Assembly (NCBI RefSeq): GCF_029846275.1
Contig: NZ_JARVWS010000002.1
Span: forward strand, 248,001 to 312,000
DNA from: Nocardioides sp. CER19
Lineage (GTDB): Bacteria; Actinomycetota; Actinomycetes; Propionibacteriales; Nocardioidaceae
DNA: 64,000 nucleotides
Direction of reading: 5' to 3'
The notes below the pieces were generated by a model. That model was given only the letters and a program-made list of their open reading frames with translations, made no database searches and was not told the origin of the DNA. Position numbers and translations under genes: made by a program. This document shows, piece by piece, positions 17,629 through 26,048 of the stretch; positions within the stretch are counted from its first letter, which is position 1; each line of letters opens with the position of its first letter.

Positions 17629-19059
17629 ATGACACTCGAACAACACGTCCGCGACATCCCCGGCCACTGGATCGGGGGAACCACGAGCACCGAGACCGCC
17701 CCACGCCTGGACATCGTCAGCCCGCTGGACGGCGCTGTCGTCGCCACCGCGCCCCTGGGCACCGCCGCTGACGTCGACCGCGCCGTCCGGGCGGCCCGCG
17801 CCGCCCTGCCCGGGTGGTCGGCGACCGCCCCGGCCGAGCGCGCCCGCATCCTCGAGCGCCTCGCCGACGAGCTCCAGGCGCGGCAGGAGGACATCGCGCA
17901 GGCCGTGACCTCCGAGATCGGAGCGCCGATCAGTCTCGCGCGAGCTGCACACGCCGGGTTCCCCGTCCTGGTCACCCGCGCCATCGCGAGCCTCGCTGAC
18001 GAGGTCGGTTGGCGCGAGGAGGTCGGCAACTCGGTGATCGTCCGTGAGCCGGTCGGCGTCGTCGGCGCCCTCACGCCGTGGAACTTCCCGCTGCAGCAGG
18101 TCGTCACCAAGGTGGTGCCGGCGATCCTCGCGGGCAACACCGTCGTGCTCAAGCCCGCCGAGTCAGCGCCGCTGACCGCTCCCATCCTCGCCGAGGCGGC
18201 CCAGGCCGCCGGGCTGCCCGACGGCGTCCTCAACATCGTCTACGGCCTCGGAGGGGTGGTCGGCGAGGCGATCTCCCGGCACCCCGACATCGACATGGTG
18301 TCCTTCACCGGCTCGACGGCGGTCGGCCGCCAGGTGATGATCGCGGCGTCCGACTCCCTCAAGCGCGTCGCCCTCGAGCTCGGCGGCAAGGCGGCCAACA
18401 TCGTCCTCCCCGACGCCGACCTCGACCACGCGCTGAGCGAGACCCTCGCCTACGGCTGGACGAACAGCGGACAGGCCTGCGGAGCGTGGACCAGGCTGCT
18501 GGTGCCGGCCGATCGCCACGACGAGGCCGTGACGAGACTGGTCGAGCTGGCGGCGGACTACACGGTGGGCGACCCCTGGGACGAGACGACCCGGATCGGG
18601 CCGCTCGCGTCCGAGGCGCACTGGGAGCGGGTCAACCGCTACCTCGAGCAGGGCGTCGACGACGGGCTCGACCTCGTGTACGGCGGCCCGGGCCGGGTTC
18701 CCGGGCTCGAAGCCGGTGCGTTCATCCGACCGACCATCTTCGCCGGGGTCGACCCCGCGTCCCGGCTCGCTCAGGAGGAGATCTTCGGGCCCGTCCTCGT
18801 CGTGATCCCCTACGGCACCGAGGACGAGGCGGTCGAGATCGCCAACGGCACCGTCTACGGGCTGACCGCCGCGGTGTTCGGCGAGCCCGAGCACGCACTC
18901 GCCGTGGCCGGCCGGCTGGAGGTCGGGCAGGTCTACGTCAACGGCGCCACGTTCAACCCGCTGGCGCCGTTCGGCGGCCGCAAGCAGTCCGGCGGCGGCC
19001 GGGAGATGGGCCGCGCCGGCGTGGAGGAGTTCACCGAGCTGAAGGCCGTTCAGCGTTGA
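17629..19059 (+). CDS. Aldehyde dehydrogenase family protein
   Basis: This 476-residue NAD(P)-dependent aldehyde dehydrogenase has the Rossmann-region motif GFTGSTAVGR-like (SFTGSTAVG), catalytic Glu250 in LELGGK and catalytic Cys284 in SGQACGAW. It also has the conserved EIFGPVL and the C-terminal PFGGRKQSG. The ATG at 17629 has GGAGG directly upstream; an in-frame ATG at 17578 lies inside the XRE gene and has weaker support. It starts 28 bp after the XRE regulator on the same strand, so the two may be co-transcribed. Substrate preference cannot be told from the sequence. Confidence 0.94.
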   Translation: MTLEQHVRDIPGHWIGGTTSTETAPRLDIVSPLDGAVVATAPLGTAADVDRAVRAARAALPGWSATAPAERARILERLADELQARQEDIAQAVTSEIGAPISLARAAHAGFPVLVTRAIASLADEVGWREEVGNSVIVREPVGVVGALTPWNFPLQQVVTKVVPAILAGNTVVLKPAESAPLTAPILAEAAQAAGLPDGVLNIVYGLGGVVGEAISRHPDIDMVSFTGSTAVGRQVMIAASDSLKRVALELGGKAANIVLPDADLDHALSETLAYGWTNSGQACGAWTRLLVPADRHDEAVTRLVELAADYTVGDPWDETTRIGPLASEAHWERVNRYLEQGVDDGLDLVYGGPGRVPGLEAGAFIRPTIFAGVDPASRLAQEEIFGPVLVVIPYGTEDEAVEIANGTVYGLTAAVFGEPEHALAVAGRLEVGQVYVNGATFNPLAPFGGRKQSGGGREMGRAGVEEFTELKAVQR

Positions 19060-19060
19060 T

Positions 19061-19104
19061 CGAGCGACCCGGCGACCGCCCCGAGGTGGTCGCCGGGTCG
19101 CTCG
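19061..19104. terminator. Perfect 17-bp bidirectional hairpin
   Basis: Bases 19061-19077 and 19088-19104 are exact reverse complements with a 10-base loop. The hairpin lies between two convergent stops (19059 and 19110), so it should act on both strands. It has no T tract, as is common in GC-rich actinomycetes. Confidence 0.8.
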
Positions 19105-19109
19105 GCCGT

Positions 19110-19691
19110 TCAGCCCGCGTGGGGCGGCGGCGTCTGACCGTAGAAGAGCGCGCGGTCGCCGCCATCCCAACGCTCGCGCAGGCCCGGTGCGGTCAGGTCC
19201 CAGTCGGGCCGGATCTTGCGGGTCACGGCCCGCAGGTCCTGCCACAGCTCGGTCGTCGTGGGCCGGCCCCAGAACCAGTAGCCGTTGTAGACGGAGTGGA
19301 CGACCAGTCCCGGCTCGAGCACCAGCGTGTGCGGGATCATCGGGTCGTCGCCGGGGTCGGTGTACTCCTGGATGCCCAGGTCGCGCTGGACCGTCCGCTC
19401 CGGGTCGGACAAGAACGGCCACTGCGCGCCCACCGCGTCGTGGAACTCCTGGGCACCGCGCGGGCGGTCGGGCGTGATCGTGGCGACCTTGGTGTAGGCC
19501 ACCGCGATCTTGGGGTAGAACGCGGCGAGCTCGAGGTGCTGCTGGTGCTCCTTGGGGCAGTACGCCCCGCGGGCCAGGGTGAGCACCATCGGATCGTTGC
19601 CCTGGATGTCGGAGAGCCGGCGCCTCGTGCGGGTGTGGTCGAGCAGCTCGTAGTCGGGGAAGGTGCCCCCGGAGGTCAGGGCAGGGTGCAT
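19110..19691 (-). CDS. Redoxin-domain (AhpC/TSA-like) protein
   Basis: This 193-residue thioredoxin-fold protein has a single cysteine in GAYCPKEHQQ, at the position of the peroxidatic cysteine of peroxiredoxins. It also has FLSDPERTVQRDLGI and HTLVLEPGLVVHSVYNGYWFWGR. It resembles the redoxin/AhpC-TSA proteins that accompany hydrolases and SDRs in actinomycetes. No resolving cysteine is visible, so a 1-Cys mechanism is possible. It follows the alpha/beta hydrolase by 11 bp in one operon driven by promoter P3. Peroxide or quinone detoxification is inferred. Confidence 0.82.
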   Translation of the reverse strand: MHPALTSGGTFPDYELLDHTRTRRRLSDIQGNDPMVLTLARGAYCPKEHQQHLELAAFYPKIAVAYTKVATITPDRPRGAQEFHDAVGAQWPFLSDPERTVQRDLGIQEYTDPGDDPMIPHTLVLEPGLVVHSVYNGYWFWGRPTTTELWQDLRAVTRKIRPDWDLTAPGLRERWDGGDRALFYGQTPPPHAG

Positions 19692-19702
19692 GGTGCGACT
19701 CC

Positions 19703-20626
19703 TCAGCGGGCGTTGGTCGGGTCGGTCTGCGGGTTCAGCTCGATGACGTCGGTGACCGCCCGGACGAACGCCTCGGGGGCCTCCTGCGGCAGGTTGTGCC
19801 CGGCTCGCGGCACGCGGCGGTGCAGCCGCGGACCGGTGAACCGGTCCGCGTCGGGCAGTCCCTCGGTGACGGGGAAGTTGCCGTCGGCCTCGCCCTCGAG
19901 GGTGACGGTCGGGACGCTGATCACCGGACGCTCTGCCAGGGCGCGCTCGAGGTCGTCGTACGCCGGGTCGCCCGGTGCCTGGCCGAGCCGGTGCCGGTAG
20001 GAGTGCAGCACCACGTCGACGTAGTCGGGGTTGGCGAACGCGGCCGCGGTCCGGTCGAGCGTCGCGGCGTCGAAGTGCCAGGCGGGGGAGTTGCGCCGCC
20101 AGATCACCTCGGCGACCCCGCGCGGGTCGGCGGCCAGGCCGGCGCGTCCGCGCTCGGTGAGGAAGTAGAAGAAGTACCAGAACCCGGCCTCGAGCTGGGG
20201 TGGGAGCGGCCGTGCCGCGGCGGCGACGTCCTGGATCAGGTAGCCGTTGACGGTGACCAGCCCGGAGACCCGGTCGGGGTGGAGGGCGGCGGCCACGCAG
20301 GCGGCCCGGCCGCCCCAGTCGTAGCCGGCGAGGACGGCCTCCGGCAGGTCGAGGGCGTCGAGGAGCTCGAGCACGTCGGCGCCGAGCGCCGCCTGCTGTC
20401 CCGAGCGGACCGTCGCATCGCTGAGGAACCGGGTCGGGCCGTGGCCGCGCAGGTAGGGGACCACCACCCGGTGACCGCGTGCCGCCAGCAGGGGCGTGAC
20501 CGCCTCGTAGCTGTGCACGTCGTAGGGAAAGCCGTGCAGCAGCAGCACGGCGGGGCCGTCGGACGGTCCCTGCTCGAGGTAGCCGACCTCCAGGGTGCGG
20601 GTGGTGACCCCCTTGAGCTGTCCCAT
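19703..20626 (-). CDS. Alpha/beta hydrolase, epoxide hydrolase/dehalogenase-like
   Basis: This 307-residue hydrolase has LLHGFP at the oxyanion region and GYDWGG at the nucleophile elbow. The nucleophile is therefore Asp103 rather than Ser, as in epoxide hydrolases and haloalkane dehalogenases. The C-terminal His is in RAGHNLPQE. A cap region rich in aromatic residues (EAGFWYFFYFLTERGR) lies between. It is the first gene of an operon with the redoxin protein, with promoter P3 40 bp upstream. An epoxide or halogenated substrate is likely, and its identity is unknown. Confidence 0.9.
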   Translation of the reverse strand: MGQLKGVTTRTLEVGYLEQGPSDGPAVLLLHGFPYDVHSYEAVTPLLAARGHRVVVPYLRGHGPTRFLSDATVRSGQQAALGADVLELLDALDLPEAVLAGYDWGGRAACVAAALHPDRVSGLVTVNGYLIQDVAAAARPLPPQLEAGFWYFFYFLTERGRAGLAADPRGVAEVIWRRNSPAWHFDAATLDRTAAAFANPDYVDVVLHSYRHRLGQAPGDPAYDDLERALAERPVISVPTVTLEGEADGNFPVTEGLPDADRFTGPRLHRRVPRAGHNLPQEAPEAFVRAVTDVIELNPQTDPTNAR

Positions 20627-20666
20627 GGTCTCGCCCTCTCGCGCCGGACGGTCCGGCTCACCACTA

Positions 20667-20693
20667 CGACCACGCGGAGGAGGATTCGGTGAC
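20667..20693 (-). promoter_or_regulatory. GTCAC/GGTC promoter element P3 (hydrolase/redoxin)
   Basis: On the minus strand: GTCACC, 15 bp, TGGTCG, ending 40 bp before the hydrolase ATG at 20626. It lies just past the terminator hairpin of the upstream SDR gene. Confidence 0.6.
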
Positions 20694-20707
20694 AGCCAGG
20701 TGCCGGG

Positions 20708-20736
20708 CCGCGCGGACGCGAGACGCGTCCGCGCGG
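20708..20736 (-). terminator. Perfect 13-bp hairpin after the SDR gene
   Basis: CCGCGCGGACGCG, loop AGA, then its exact reverse complement. It begins 7 bp after the stop of the minus-strand SDR gene (20744). Confidence 0.75.
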
Positions 20737-20743
20737 CGGGGCG

Positions 20744-21478
20744 TCAGGACTGCTGGGCGGCGACCCACTCGTCCCAGCGCGGCCCACGGATCACCGCATC
20801 CGGCCCCGGCAGCATCGAGCCGCCGGCCATGCTGGCCGGCGCCGCGACCGCCTCGACCCGCAGGTCGTCTCCGCGGAGCTCCACGAGCCGGCGGACCTGG
20901 TCGACCAGCCCCTCCTGCTGCGGGCCGGCCAGGTCCGTGTCGACGGCGGTCTCCGCGGTGGCCAGGTCGACCAGGAGCCGGGCGATCTCTGCGCTGGCCA
21001 CCGGCTGGGTGGGAACGTCGATGATCCGGGTCACCGCGCCGTCCCGGTTCCACTCGAGCATCTGGCCGGCGAACTCGTGGAACTGGGTGGCGCGCAGCAC
21101 CACCGGGCCGGGCGCGGACCGGCGGACGGCTTCCTCCTGGGCGACCTTCGCGACGTAGTAACCGTAGTCGGGGCTCTTGTCGGCTCCCACGATCGACAGC
21201 ACGACGGTCCGGCGTACGCCGGCCTTGGTGGCGGCCGTGCCCAGGTTGGCGGCGACGGTCTCGAAGAACTCGGTCGCCTCGGCCTCGTCGAGGGAGGGGC
21301 TCTGGGTGACGTCGATGAGGGCCTCGACACCGACGAGGGCGTCGGTGAGGCCGACGGGCGCGAGCAGGTCGAAGCCGGTCTGCCGGGCGATCCCGACGAC
21401 CTCGTGCCCGGCCTCGCGGGCGAGGGCGGTGACCTGGCTGCCGATGAGTCCGGTCGATCCGGCGACGGCGATCTTCAT
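20744..21478 (-). CDS. NmrA-like SDR / NAD(P)-binding protein
   Basis: This 244-residue atypical short-chain dehydrogenase has the N-terminal dinucleotide motif GSTGLIGSQV and the NmrA-like central motif LSIVGADKSPDYGYYVAKVAQEE. Members of the group often act as NADPH sensors or small quinone-type reductases. It is a paralogue of the SDR at 33032-33784. It is divergent from the Rrf2 regulator, with nested operator repeats between the genes, and it lacks the GTCAC-type promoter seen before its paralogue. The exact reaction is unknown. Confidence 0.9.
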   Translation of the reverse strand: MKIAVAGSTGLIGSQVTALAREAGHEVVGIARQTGFDLLAPVGLTDALVGVEALIDVTQSPSLDEAEATEFFETVAANLGTAATKAGVRRTVVLSIVGADKSPDYGYYVAKVAQEEAVRRSAPGPVVLRATQFHEFAGQMLEWNRDGAVTRIIDVPTQPVASAEIARLLVDLATAETAVDTDLAGPQQEGLVDQVRRLVELRGDDLRVEAVAAPASMAGGSMLPGPDAVIRGPRWDEWVAAQQS

Positions 21479-21491
21479 GATGTGCTCCTAA

Positions 21492-21533
21492 CACGGATAG
21501 TTGACATCCGTGATTGAATCACGAAACACGGAT
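21492..21533. promoter_or_regulatory. Nested operator for the Rrf2 regulator and SDR gene
   Basis: Three copies of one 7-mer occur: CACGGAT (21492-21498), ATCCGTG (21506-21512, inverted) and CACGGAT (21527-21533). A 15-bp perfect palindrome, CGTGATTGAATCACG (21509-21523), is nested among them. The cluster fills the space between divergent SDR and Rrf2 genes, so Rrf2 control of both is likely. Confidence 0.7.
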
Positions 21534-21560
21534 TCCCCCTATCCGGGTTATGCTGAGGTC

Positions 21561-22034
21561 GTGAAGATGAGCGCTGGGGTCGAGTGGGCGATCCACTGCT
21601 GCGTCGTCCTGAGCCAGGCCGACGGGCCGGTCTCTGCCCAGCGGCTCGCTGAGTTCCACGGCGTGTCCCGCACCTACCTGGCCAAGAGCCTGCAGTCGCT
21701 CTCGCGGGCCGGGATCGTCGAGACGACCGAGGGGCGGGTCGGCGGCTACGTGCTCGCACGGCCGGCCACGGACGTGACGGTGCTGTCAGTGGTCGAGGCG
21801 ATCGAGGGGCGCGAGCGGGCGTTCAGGTGCACCGAGATCCGGCAGAACGGTCCGTTCGGGATGCCGCCGGAGGAGTGCCTGCGACCGTGCGGCGTGGCCA
21901 AGGTGATGGCGAACGCCGAGCGTGCGTGGCGCGCCTCGCTGAGGGAGGTCACCATCGCCGACCTGGGCGGCCAGCTCGCGGACCTCATGGACGAGCCCAC
22001 CCAGGTCGCCGTCGGGAAGTGGCTGCGGCCGTGA
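21561..22034 (+). CDS. Rrf2 family transcriptional regulator
   Basis: This 157-residue winged-helix regulator starts at GTG 21561 (VKMSAGVEWAIHCC), 6 bp after a -10-like TATGCT, so it is probably leaderless. The DNA-binding part includes QRLAEFHGVSRTYLAKSLQ. Three cysteines are spread over the C-terminal half (FRCTEIR, EECLRPCG). Rrf2 proteins of the NsrR/IscR type bind Fe-S clusters through three cysteines, but the spacing here looks closer to the YwnA-like group. It is divergent from the NmrA-like SDR, its likely target. Redox or electrophile sensing is inferred. Confidence 0.9.
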   Translation: MKMSAGVEWAIHCCVVLSQADGPVSAQRLAEFHGVSRTYLAKSLQSLSRAGIVETTEGRVGGYVLARPATDVTVLSVVEAIEGRERAFRCTEIRQNGPFGMPPEECLRPCGVAKVMANAERAWRASLREVTIADLGGQLADLMDEPTQVAVGKWLRP

Positions 22035-22059
22035 CGCAGGCAGCGGAGAGGGGCGAGTC

Positions 22060-24939
22060 ATGACCGTCTGGGACGACGTGGTTCGGGAACCGGGCACCGC
22101 GGCCGAGCCGCTGGCGTCGTCCTCGCACCCCCGCACCGTCGAGATCGGCCGGAGTCGTTCGAGGAGTCCGATGAGCGCCACCTCGCCCCGCCTGGTCGGT
22201 CGCCGCGACGAGCGCGGGACGCTCGACGACCTGCTCGTCGACCTGCATGCCGGCCGCTCTGCGACCTGCGTGGTGCGGGGCGAGGCGGGTATCGGCAAGT
22301 CGGTCCTGTTGGAGTACGTCGTCTCGCGCGGCGGGAAGCTCACCCTCAGCCGGGCCCAGGGCATCGAGGCCGACATGGAGCTGGCCTACGCGAGCCTGCA
22401 TCAGATCTGCGCTCCCTTCATGTCGGGCATCTACGACCTTCCGGACCCGCAGCGGGACGCCCTGCAGGTCGCCTTCGGGATGGCGGCAGGGGACCCGCCC
22501 GACCGCTTCCTGGTCGGCTTGGCGGTCCTCACGCTGCTGACCCGGGCCTCCGAGAACCGGCCTGTGCTGCTGGTCGTCGACGACGCCCAGTGGCTCGACC
22601 GGATCTCCCTGCTGACCTTGGAGTTCGTCGCCCGCCGGCTGCTGGCCGAGGCGGTGGCGATGGTGTTCGCGGTGCGGGAGCCGGAGGGCAGCGCCGTCCT
22701 CGTCGGCCTCCCTGAGCTCCGCGTGGCAGGCCTCGACCCGGCCGCCGCCGGTGAGCTGCTCGAGTCGTCCGTGGAGGGGGCGCTGGAGGACCGGGTCCGT
22801 GACCGGCTGGTCGCCGAGACCCAGGGCAACCCGCTCGCCCTCCTCGAGCTCTCTCGTGGCCGGAGCGCCGCAGAGCTCGCCTACGGACTGGACGCAGCCG
22901 AGACCGCCACGCTGTCGAGTCGCATCGAGCAAGACTTCGCGCGCCGGCTCACCTCGCTGCCCGAGGACACCCGCACGCTGCTCCTCATCGCCGCCGCCGA
23001 GCCCGTGGGTGACCCACGACTGCTGCTGCAGGCCGCCGACCTGCTCAGGATCACTCCGGACGCGACTCCGGCGAAGGCAGCCGGTCTCATCGAGCTCGGC
23101 GAGAGCCTTCGCTTCCGGCACCCGCTGGCGCGCTCTGCCGTCTACCGGCAGGCCGCACCCGAGGACCGCCGCGCGGTGCACCGCAGCCTCGCGACCGCCA
23201 CCGACCCGGTCACGGACCCTGACCGACGTGCCTGGCACGCCGCCCAGGCGTCCGACGGACCCGACGAAGAGGTCGCCGCCGGCCTCGAGCGAGCCGCCGA
23301 CCGCGCTCGGCAACGCGGTGGGATGTCCGCGGAGGCGGTGCTCCTCGAGCGGGCCGCCGAGCTCACCCCCGACCCGTGGACGCGCGGTCGGCGAGCCCTC
23401 GCCGCCGCCGGCGCGTACTTCTCCGCTGCCTCCCCTGACCGGGCCACCGAGCTGGCCTCGCTCGCCGAGCTGTGCCCCCTCACCGCGCTCGACCGGGCTC
23501 GACTCTCGCGCCTGCGCGCCCGCATCCTCTTCGCCCGTAGCAGGAGCGACGAGGCGGCTCCGCTCCTCCTCGACGCGGCCGGCGCGTTCGCCGCCGAGGG
23601 GTCGCCGCTGGCCCGGGAGACCTACCTCGAGGCCATCAGCGCCACGGTCTTCGCCGGACGCGTTCACGGCCCGGCCGGGGCCCGGGCCGCCGCCGTCGCC
23701 TCTCGACGGGCGGGCGCCAAGCCATCGAGCTCGCCGGCCTCCGACCAGCTGCTCGACGGGGTGGCGACGCTCCTCGCCGACGGCCACCAGGCGGGAGCGC
23801 CGGCGCTGCGCCGCGCCCTCGACCCGTTCCTCACCGAACAGCTCGCCAGCCGGGAGGAGACGATGCGGTGGCTGCTGCACGTGCCGGTGGCGATCGAGTC
23901 GTTCATCCACCATGCGTGGGACCTGCCCGCCTGGGACGCCCTGTCGGCCCGCGCCGTCCGGCTCGCCCGCGACATCGGCGCGCTCAGCGTCCTGCCTCCC
24001 GCGCTCATCTACGCCGGCGGCGTCCAGATCCACCACGGCGACTTCGCGGCCGCGGCCCGGATGATCGGCGAGGCCGACGCCATCGCCGCGGCGACCGGCA
24101 ACGCGCCGCACGCCTACGCCGCGCTCGTGCTGGCCGGCTGGCGTGGCGACGAGCAGGCCGCGATGGACCTCATCCGGCCGGCGCTGGCCAACGCCACCGA
24201 GCGCGGCGAGGTCTCGCTCCTCGGCGTCACCGGCTACATCCGCGCGGTCCTCTACAACGGGCTGGCGCAGTACGACCGCGCCCTGGAGGCGGCCCGCGCC
24301 GGCATCGAGCACGACGGCTACAACTTCACCGGCCTGCCCCTCGTGGAGCACGTCGAGGCCGCCGTACGGTGCGGCCAGCGCGAGCAGGCTCAGGAGTCGC
24401 TGGAGCGGCTCCTCGACCTCACGAGCGCCGTCAGCAGCGGCTGGGCCGGTGGCGCGAGTGCCCGCAGCCGTGCACTGCTCGCTGCGGACGAGGACGCCGA
24501 GGCTCTGTATCGCACCGCCTTGGCTGAGTTCGACCGCGACCGGGTCGTCGTCGAGGTCGCCCGCACCCATCTCCTCTACGGCGAGTGGCTGCGCCGGTCG
24601 CGACGTCGCGCCGACGCTCGCGACCAGCTCCGCACCGGACATGACATGTTCGAGGCCATGGGCGCCCGCGGCTTCGCCGAGCGCGCCCGGCGTGAGCTGA
24701 ACGCGACCGGTGAGCACGTCCGGGCGCGCACCGTCGAGGTGGTCACCGAGCTGACCTCCCAGGAGGCGCAGATCGCCGCCCTGGCCGCGGACGGCATGAC
24801 GAACCCGAAGATCGGCGCCGAGCTGTTCCTCAGTCCGCACACCGTCGAGTGGCACCTGAGGAAGGTCTACGGCAAGCTCGGGATCAGCTCGCGGCGTCAG
24901 CTGCCCACCGCCCTCCGAGCGCTCGCCGGTGAGGGCTGA
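22060..24939 (+). CDS. LAL-type LuxR regulator with AAA ATPase (copy 1)
   Basis: This 959-residue regulator has Walker A GEAGIGKS (residues 74-81), Walker B LLVVDDAQWLD, a long TPR-like helical middle part and a C-terminal LuxR helix-turn-helix (LTSQEAQIAALAADGMTNPKI... HTVEWHLRKVYGKLGI). It follows Rrf2 by 25 bp. The ATG at 22060 has GAGAGGGG upstream. An in-frame ATG at 22171, after GAGGAG, would start right at the usual family beginning (SPRLVGRRDE) and is a fair alternative. It is a paralogue of the protein at 26049-28799. Ligand and targets are unknown. Confidence 0.9.
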   Translation: MTVWDDVVREPGTAAEPLASSSHPRTVEIGRSRSRSPMSATSPRLVGRRDERGTLDDLLVDLHAGRSATCVVRGEAGIGKSVLLEYVVSRGGKLTLSRAQGIEADMELAYASLHQICAPFMSGIYDLPDPQRDALQVAFGMAAGDPPDRFLVGLAVLTLLTRASENRPVLLVVDDAQWLDRISLLTLEFVARRLLAEAVAMVFAVREPEGSAVLVGLPELRVAGLDPAAAGELLESSVEGALEDRVRDRLVAETQGNPLALLELSRGRSAAELAYGLDAAETATLSSRIEQDFARRLTSLPEDTRTLLLIAAAEPVGDPRLLLQAADLLRITPDATPAKAAGLIELGESLRFRHPLARSAVYRQAAPEDRRAVHRSLATATDPVTDPDRRAWHAAQASDGPDEEVAAGLERAADRARQRGGMSAEAVLLERAAELTPDPWTRGRRALAAAGAYFSAASPDRATELASLAELCPLTALDRARLSRLRARILFARSRSDEAAPLLLDAAGAFAAEGSPLARETYLEAISATVFAGRVHGPAGARAAAVASRRAGAKPSSSPASDQLLDGVATLLADGHQAGAPALRRALDPFLTEQLASREETMRWLLHVPVAIESFIHHAWDLPAWDALSARAVRLARDIGALSVLPPALIYAGGVQIHHGDFAAAARMIGEADAIAAATGNAPHAYAALVLAGWRGDEQAAMDLIRPALANATERGEVSLLGVTGYIRAVLYNGLAQYDRALEAARAGIEHDGYNFTGLPLVEHVEAAVRCGQREQAQESLERLLDLTSAVSSGWAGGASARSRALLAADEDAEALYRTALAEFDRDRVVVEVARTHLLYGEWLRRSRRRADARDQLRTGHDMFEAMGARGFAERARRELNATGEHVRARTVEVVTELTSQEAQIAALAADGMTNPKIGAELFLSPHTVEWHLRKVYGKLGISSRRQLPTALRALAGEG

Positions 24940-24969
24940 AGCGGAGGCCACCGCCCCTCGGGCCGCGAC

Positions 24970-25035
24970 GCGTCGACCATGCGGCGACCACGCGTCGACC
25001 ATGCGTCGACCATGCGTCGACCACGCGTCTCCCAC
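24970..25035. repeat. Six in-phase 11-bp tandem repeats
   Basis: The unit GCGTCGACCAT is repeated six times without gaps: exact at 24970, 24992 and 25003; one change at 25014 (ending CAC); two changes at 24981 and three at 25025. An 11-bp period is about one helical turn, so every copy faces the same side of the DNA. The array lies between LAL copy 1 and the ECF sigma gene. A further inverted repeat, ACCACGC-GCT-GCGTGGT, lies at 25071-25087. Confidence 0.85.
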
Positions 25036-25208
25036 GTGATCGCGACACGTCGCCACGCGGTCAGCGGACCACCACGCGCTGCGTGGTCGTGGCCCGTGGC
25101 CCGCCGCCACGCGGCCCACCACGCAGGTCCGTGGCGCGGCGTACCCGCCTCGGCGGCGAGCGTAGAGGCAGTGCCATTCCCGGCACGTCGCCACGAGGAG
25201 GAACCGCC

Positions 25209-25949
25209 ATGTCACCGCTCGCCCTGGACACCGTCCCCGTCGAGACGCCACCGGCTGCAGGCGGTGCAGTCGAGGGCGTGGACGACGTGGATCGTGCGCT
25301 GCACGTCTTCCTCGCCCACCGCACCCGGCTGTTCCGCATCGCCCACCGGGTCACCGGCGACGTCGCCAGCGCCGAGGACGTCGTGCAGGAGGCGTGGGTG
25401 CGCTGGCAGCGCGTCGACCGTGCCGTCATCAAGAACCCCGCCGCGTTCCTGACCACCGCGACCACGCACCTGGCGATCAACCTGATCCAGACCGCCCGGC
25501 ACCGCCACGAGACTCCCGCCGAGCCGCCCCTGATCGACCTCGTGGACACCGCGCAGGACCCGGCGGCCCGGGCGGAGGAGGCCGCGGCGGTGGAGGAGAG
25601 CATGCGGTTGATGCTCGCCCGGCTGACCCGCCCCGAGCTGACCGCCTACCTGCTGCGCAAGGGCTTCGACTACGCGTACGCCGACCTGGCGCGCCTGCTG
25701 CGGACCACCGTCCCGAACACCCGCCAGCTCGTCCGGCGCGCTCAGCTGCGTCTGGACGGCGGACCCGACCGCCCGGTCGAGCAGGCCGAGCTGCGACTCT
25801 TGACCGCCGTCTTCCTGCATGCCGCCCGCACGGGCCACGTGGAGGCGCTCGAGCGGCTCCTGGCCGCCGACGCGTCGGCCCCCGGATGCGGCGGAGTGCG
25901 CCGGCCGAGGGTCCGATACGGGCACCGGCCGACGCCCCGGATCGCCTGA
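25209..25949 (+). CDS. ECF41/SigJ-like sigma factor with shortened C-terminus
   Basis: This 246-residue sigma-70 family protein has region 2 (LFRIAHRVTGDVASAEDVVQEAWVRW) and region 4 (YLLRKGFDYAYADLARLL... TRQLVRRAQLRL), with the spacing of the SigJ/ECF41 group. That group normally carries a C-terminal SnoaL-like domain of about 100 residues. Here only its first helix (ARTGHVEALERLLAAD) remains, followed by about 25 arginine- and proline-rich residues that do not fit the domain. The ATG at 25209 has AGGAGG upstream. Helical tandem repeats lie in the upstream DNA. It is the best local candidate for recognising the GTCAC/GGTC elements. Confidence 0.85.
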   Translation: MSPLALDTVPVETPPAAGGAVEGVDDVDRALHVFLAHRTRLFRIAHRVTGDVASAEDVVQEAWVRWQRVDRAVIKNPAAFLTTATTHLAINLIQTARHRHETPAEPPLIDLVDTAQDPAARAEEAAAVEESMRLMLARLTRPELTAYLLRKGFDYAYADLARLLRTTVPNTRQLVRRAQLRLDGGPDRPVEQAELRLLTAVFLHAARTGHVEALERLLAADASAPGCGGVRRPRVRYGHRPTPRIA

Positions 25950-26048
25950 TCTCGCTCTCGCCTGGGCCTGCCCGTCCCCTCAGCATGGTCGCACCGCGGA
26001 CACCGTGATGACTCGATCGAGAGTCACTCACTATGCTCGCGCCGAGCC

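Noticed and set aside
24970-25035. CRISPR array
   Set aside because: Units are 11 bp and contiguous with no spacers, and no cas genes are present.
21985-25251. Minus-strand 1088-codon open frame over LAL copy 1
   Set aside because: Shadow of the LuxR/ATPase gene, with repetitive composition and no domain motifs.
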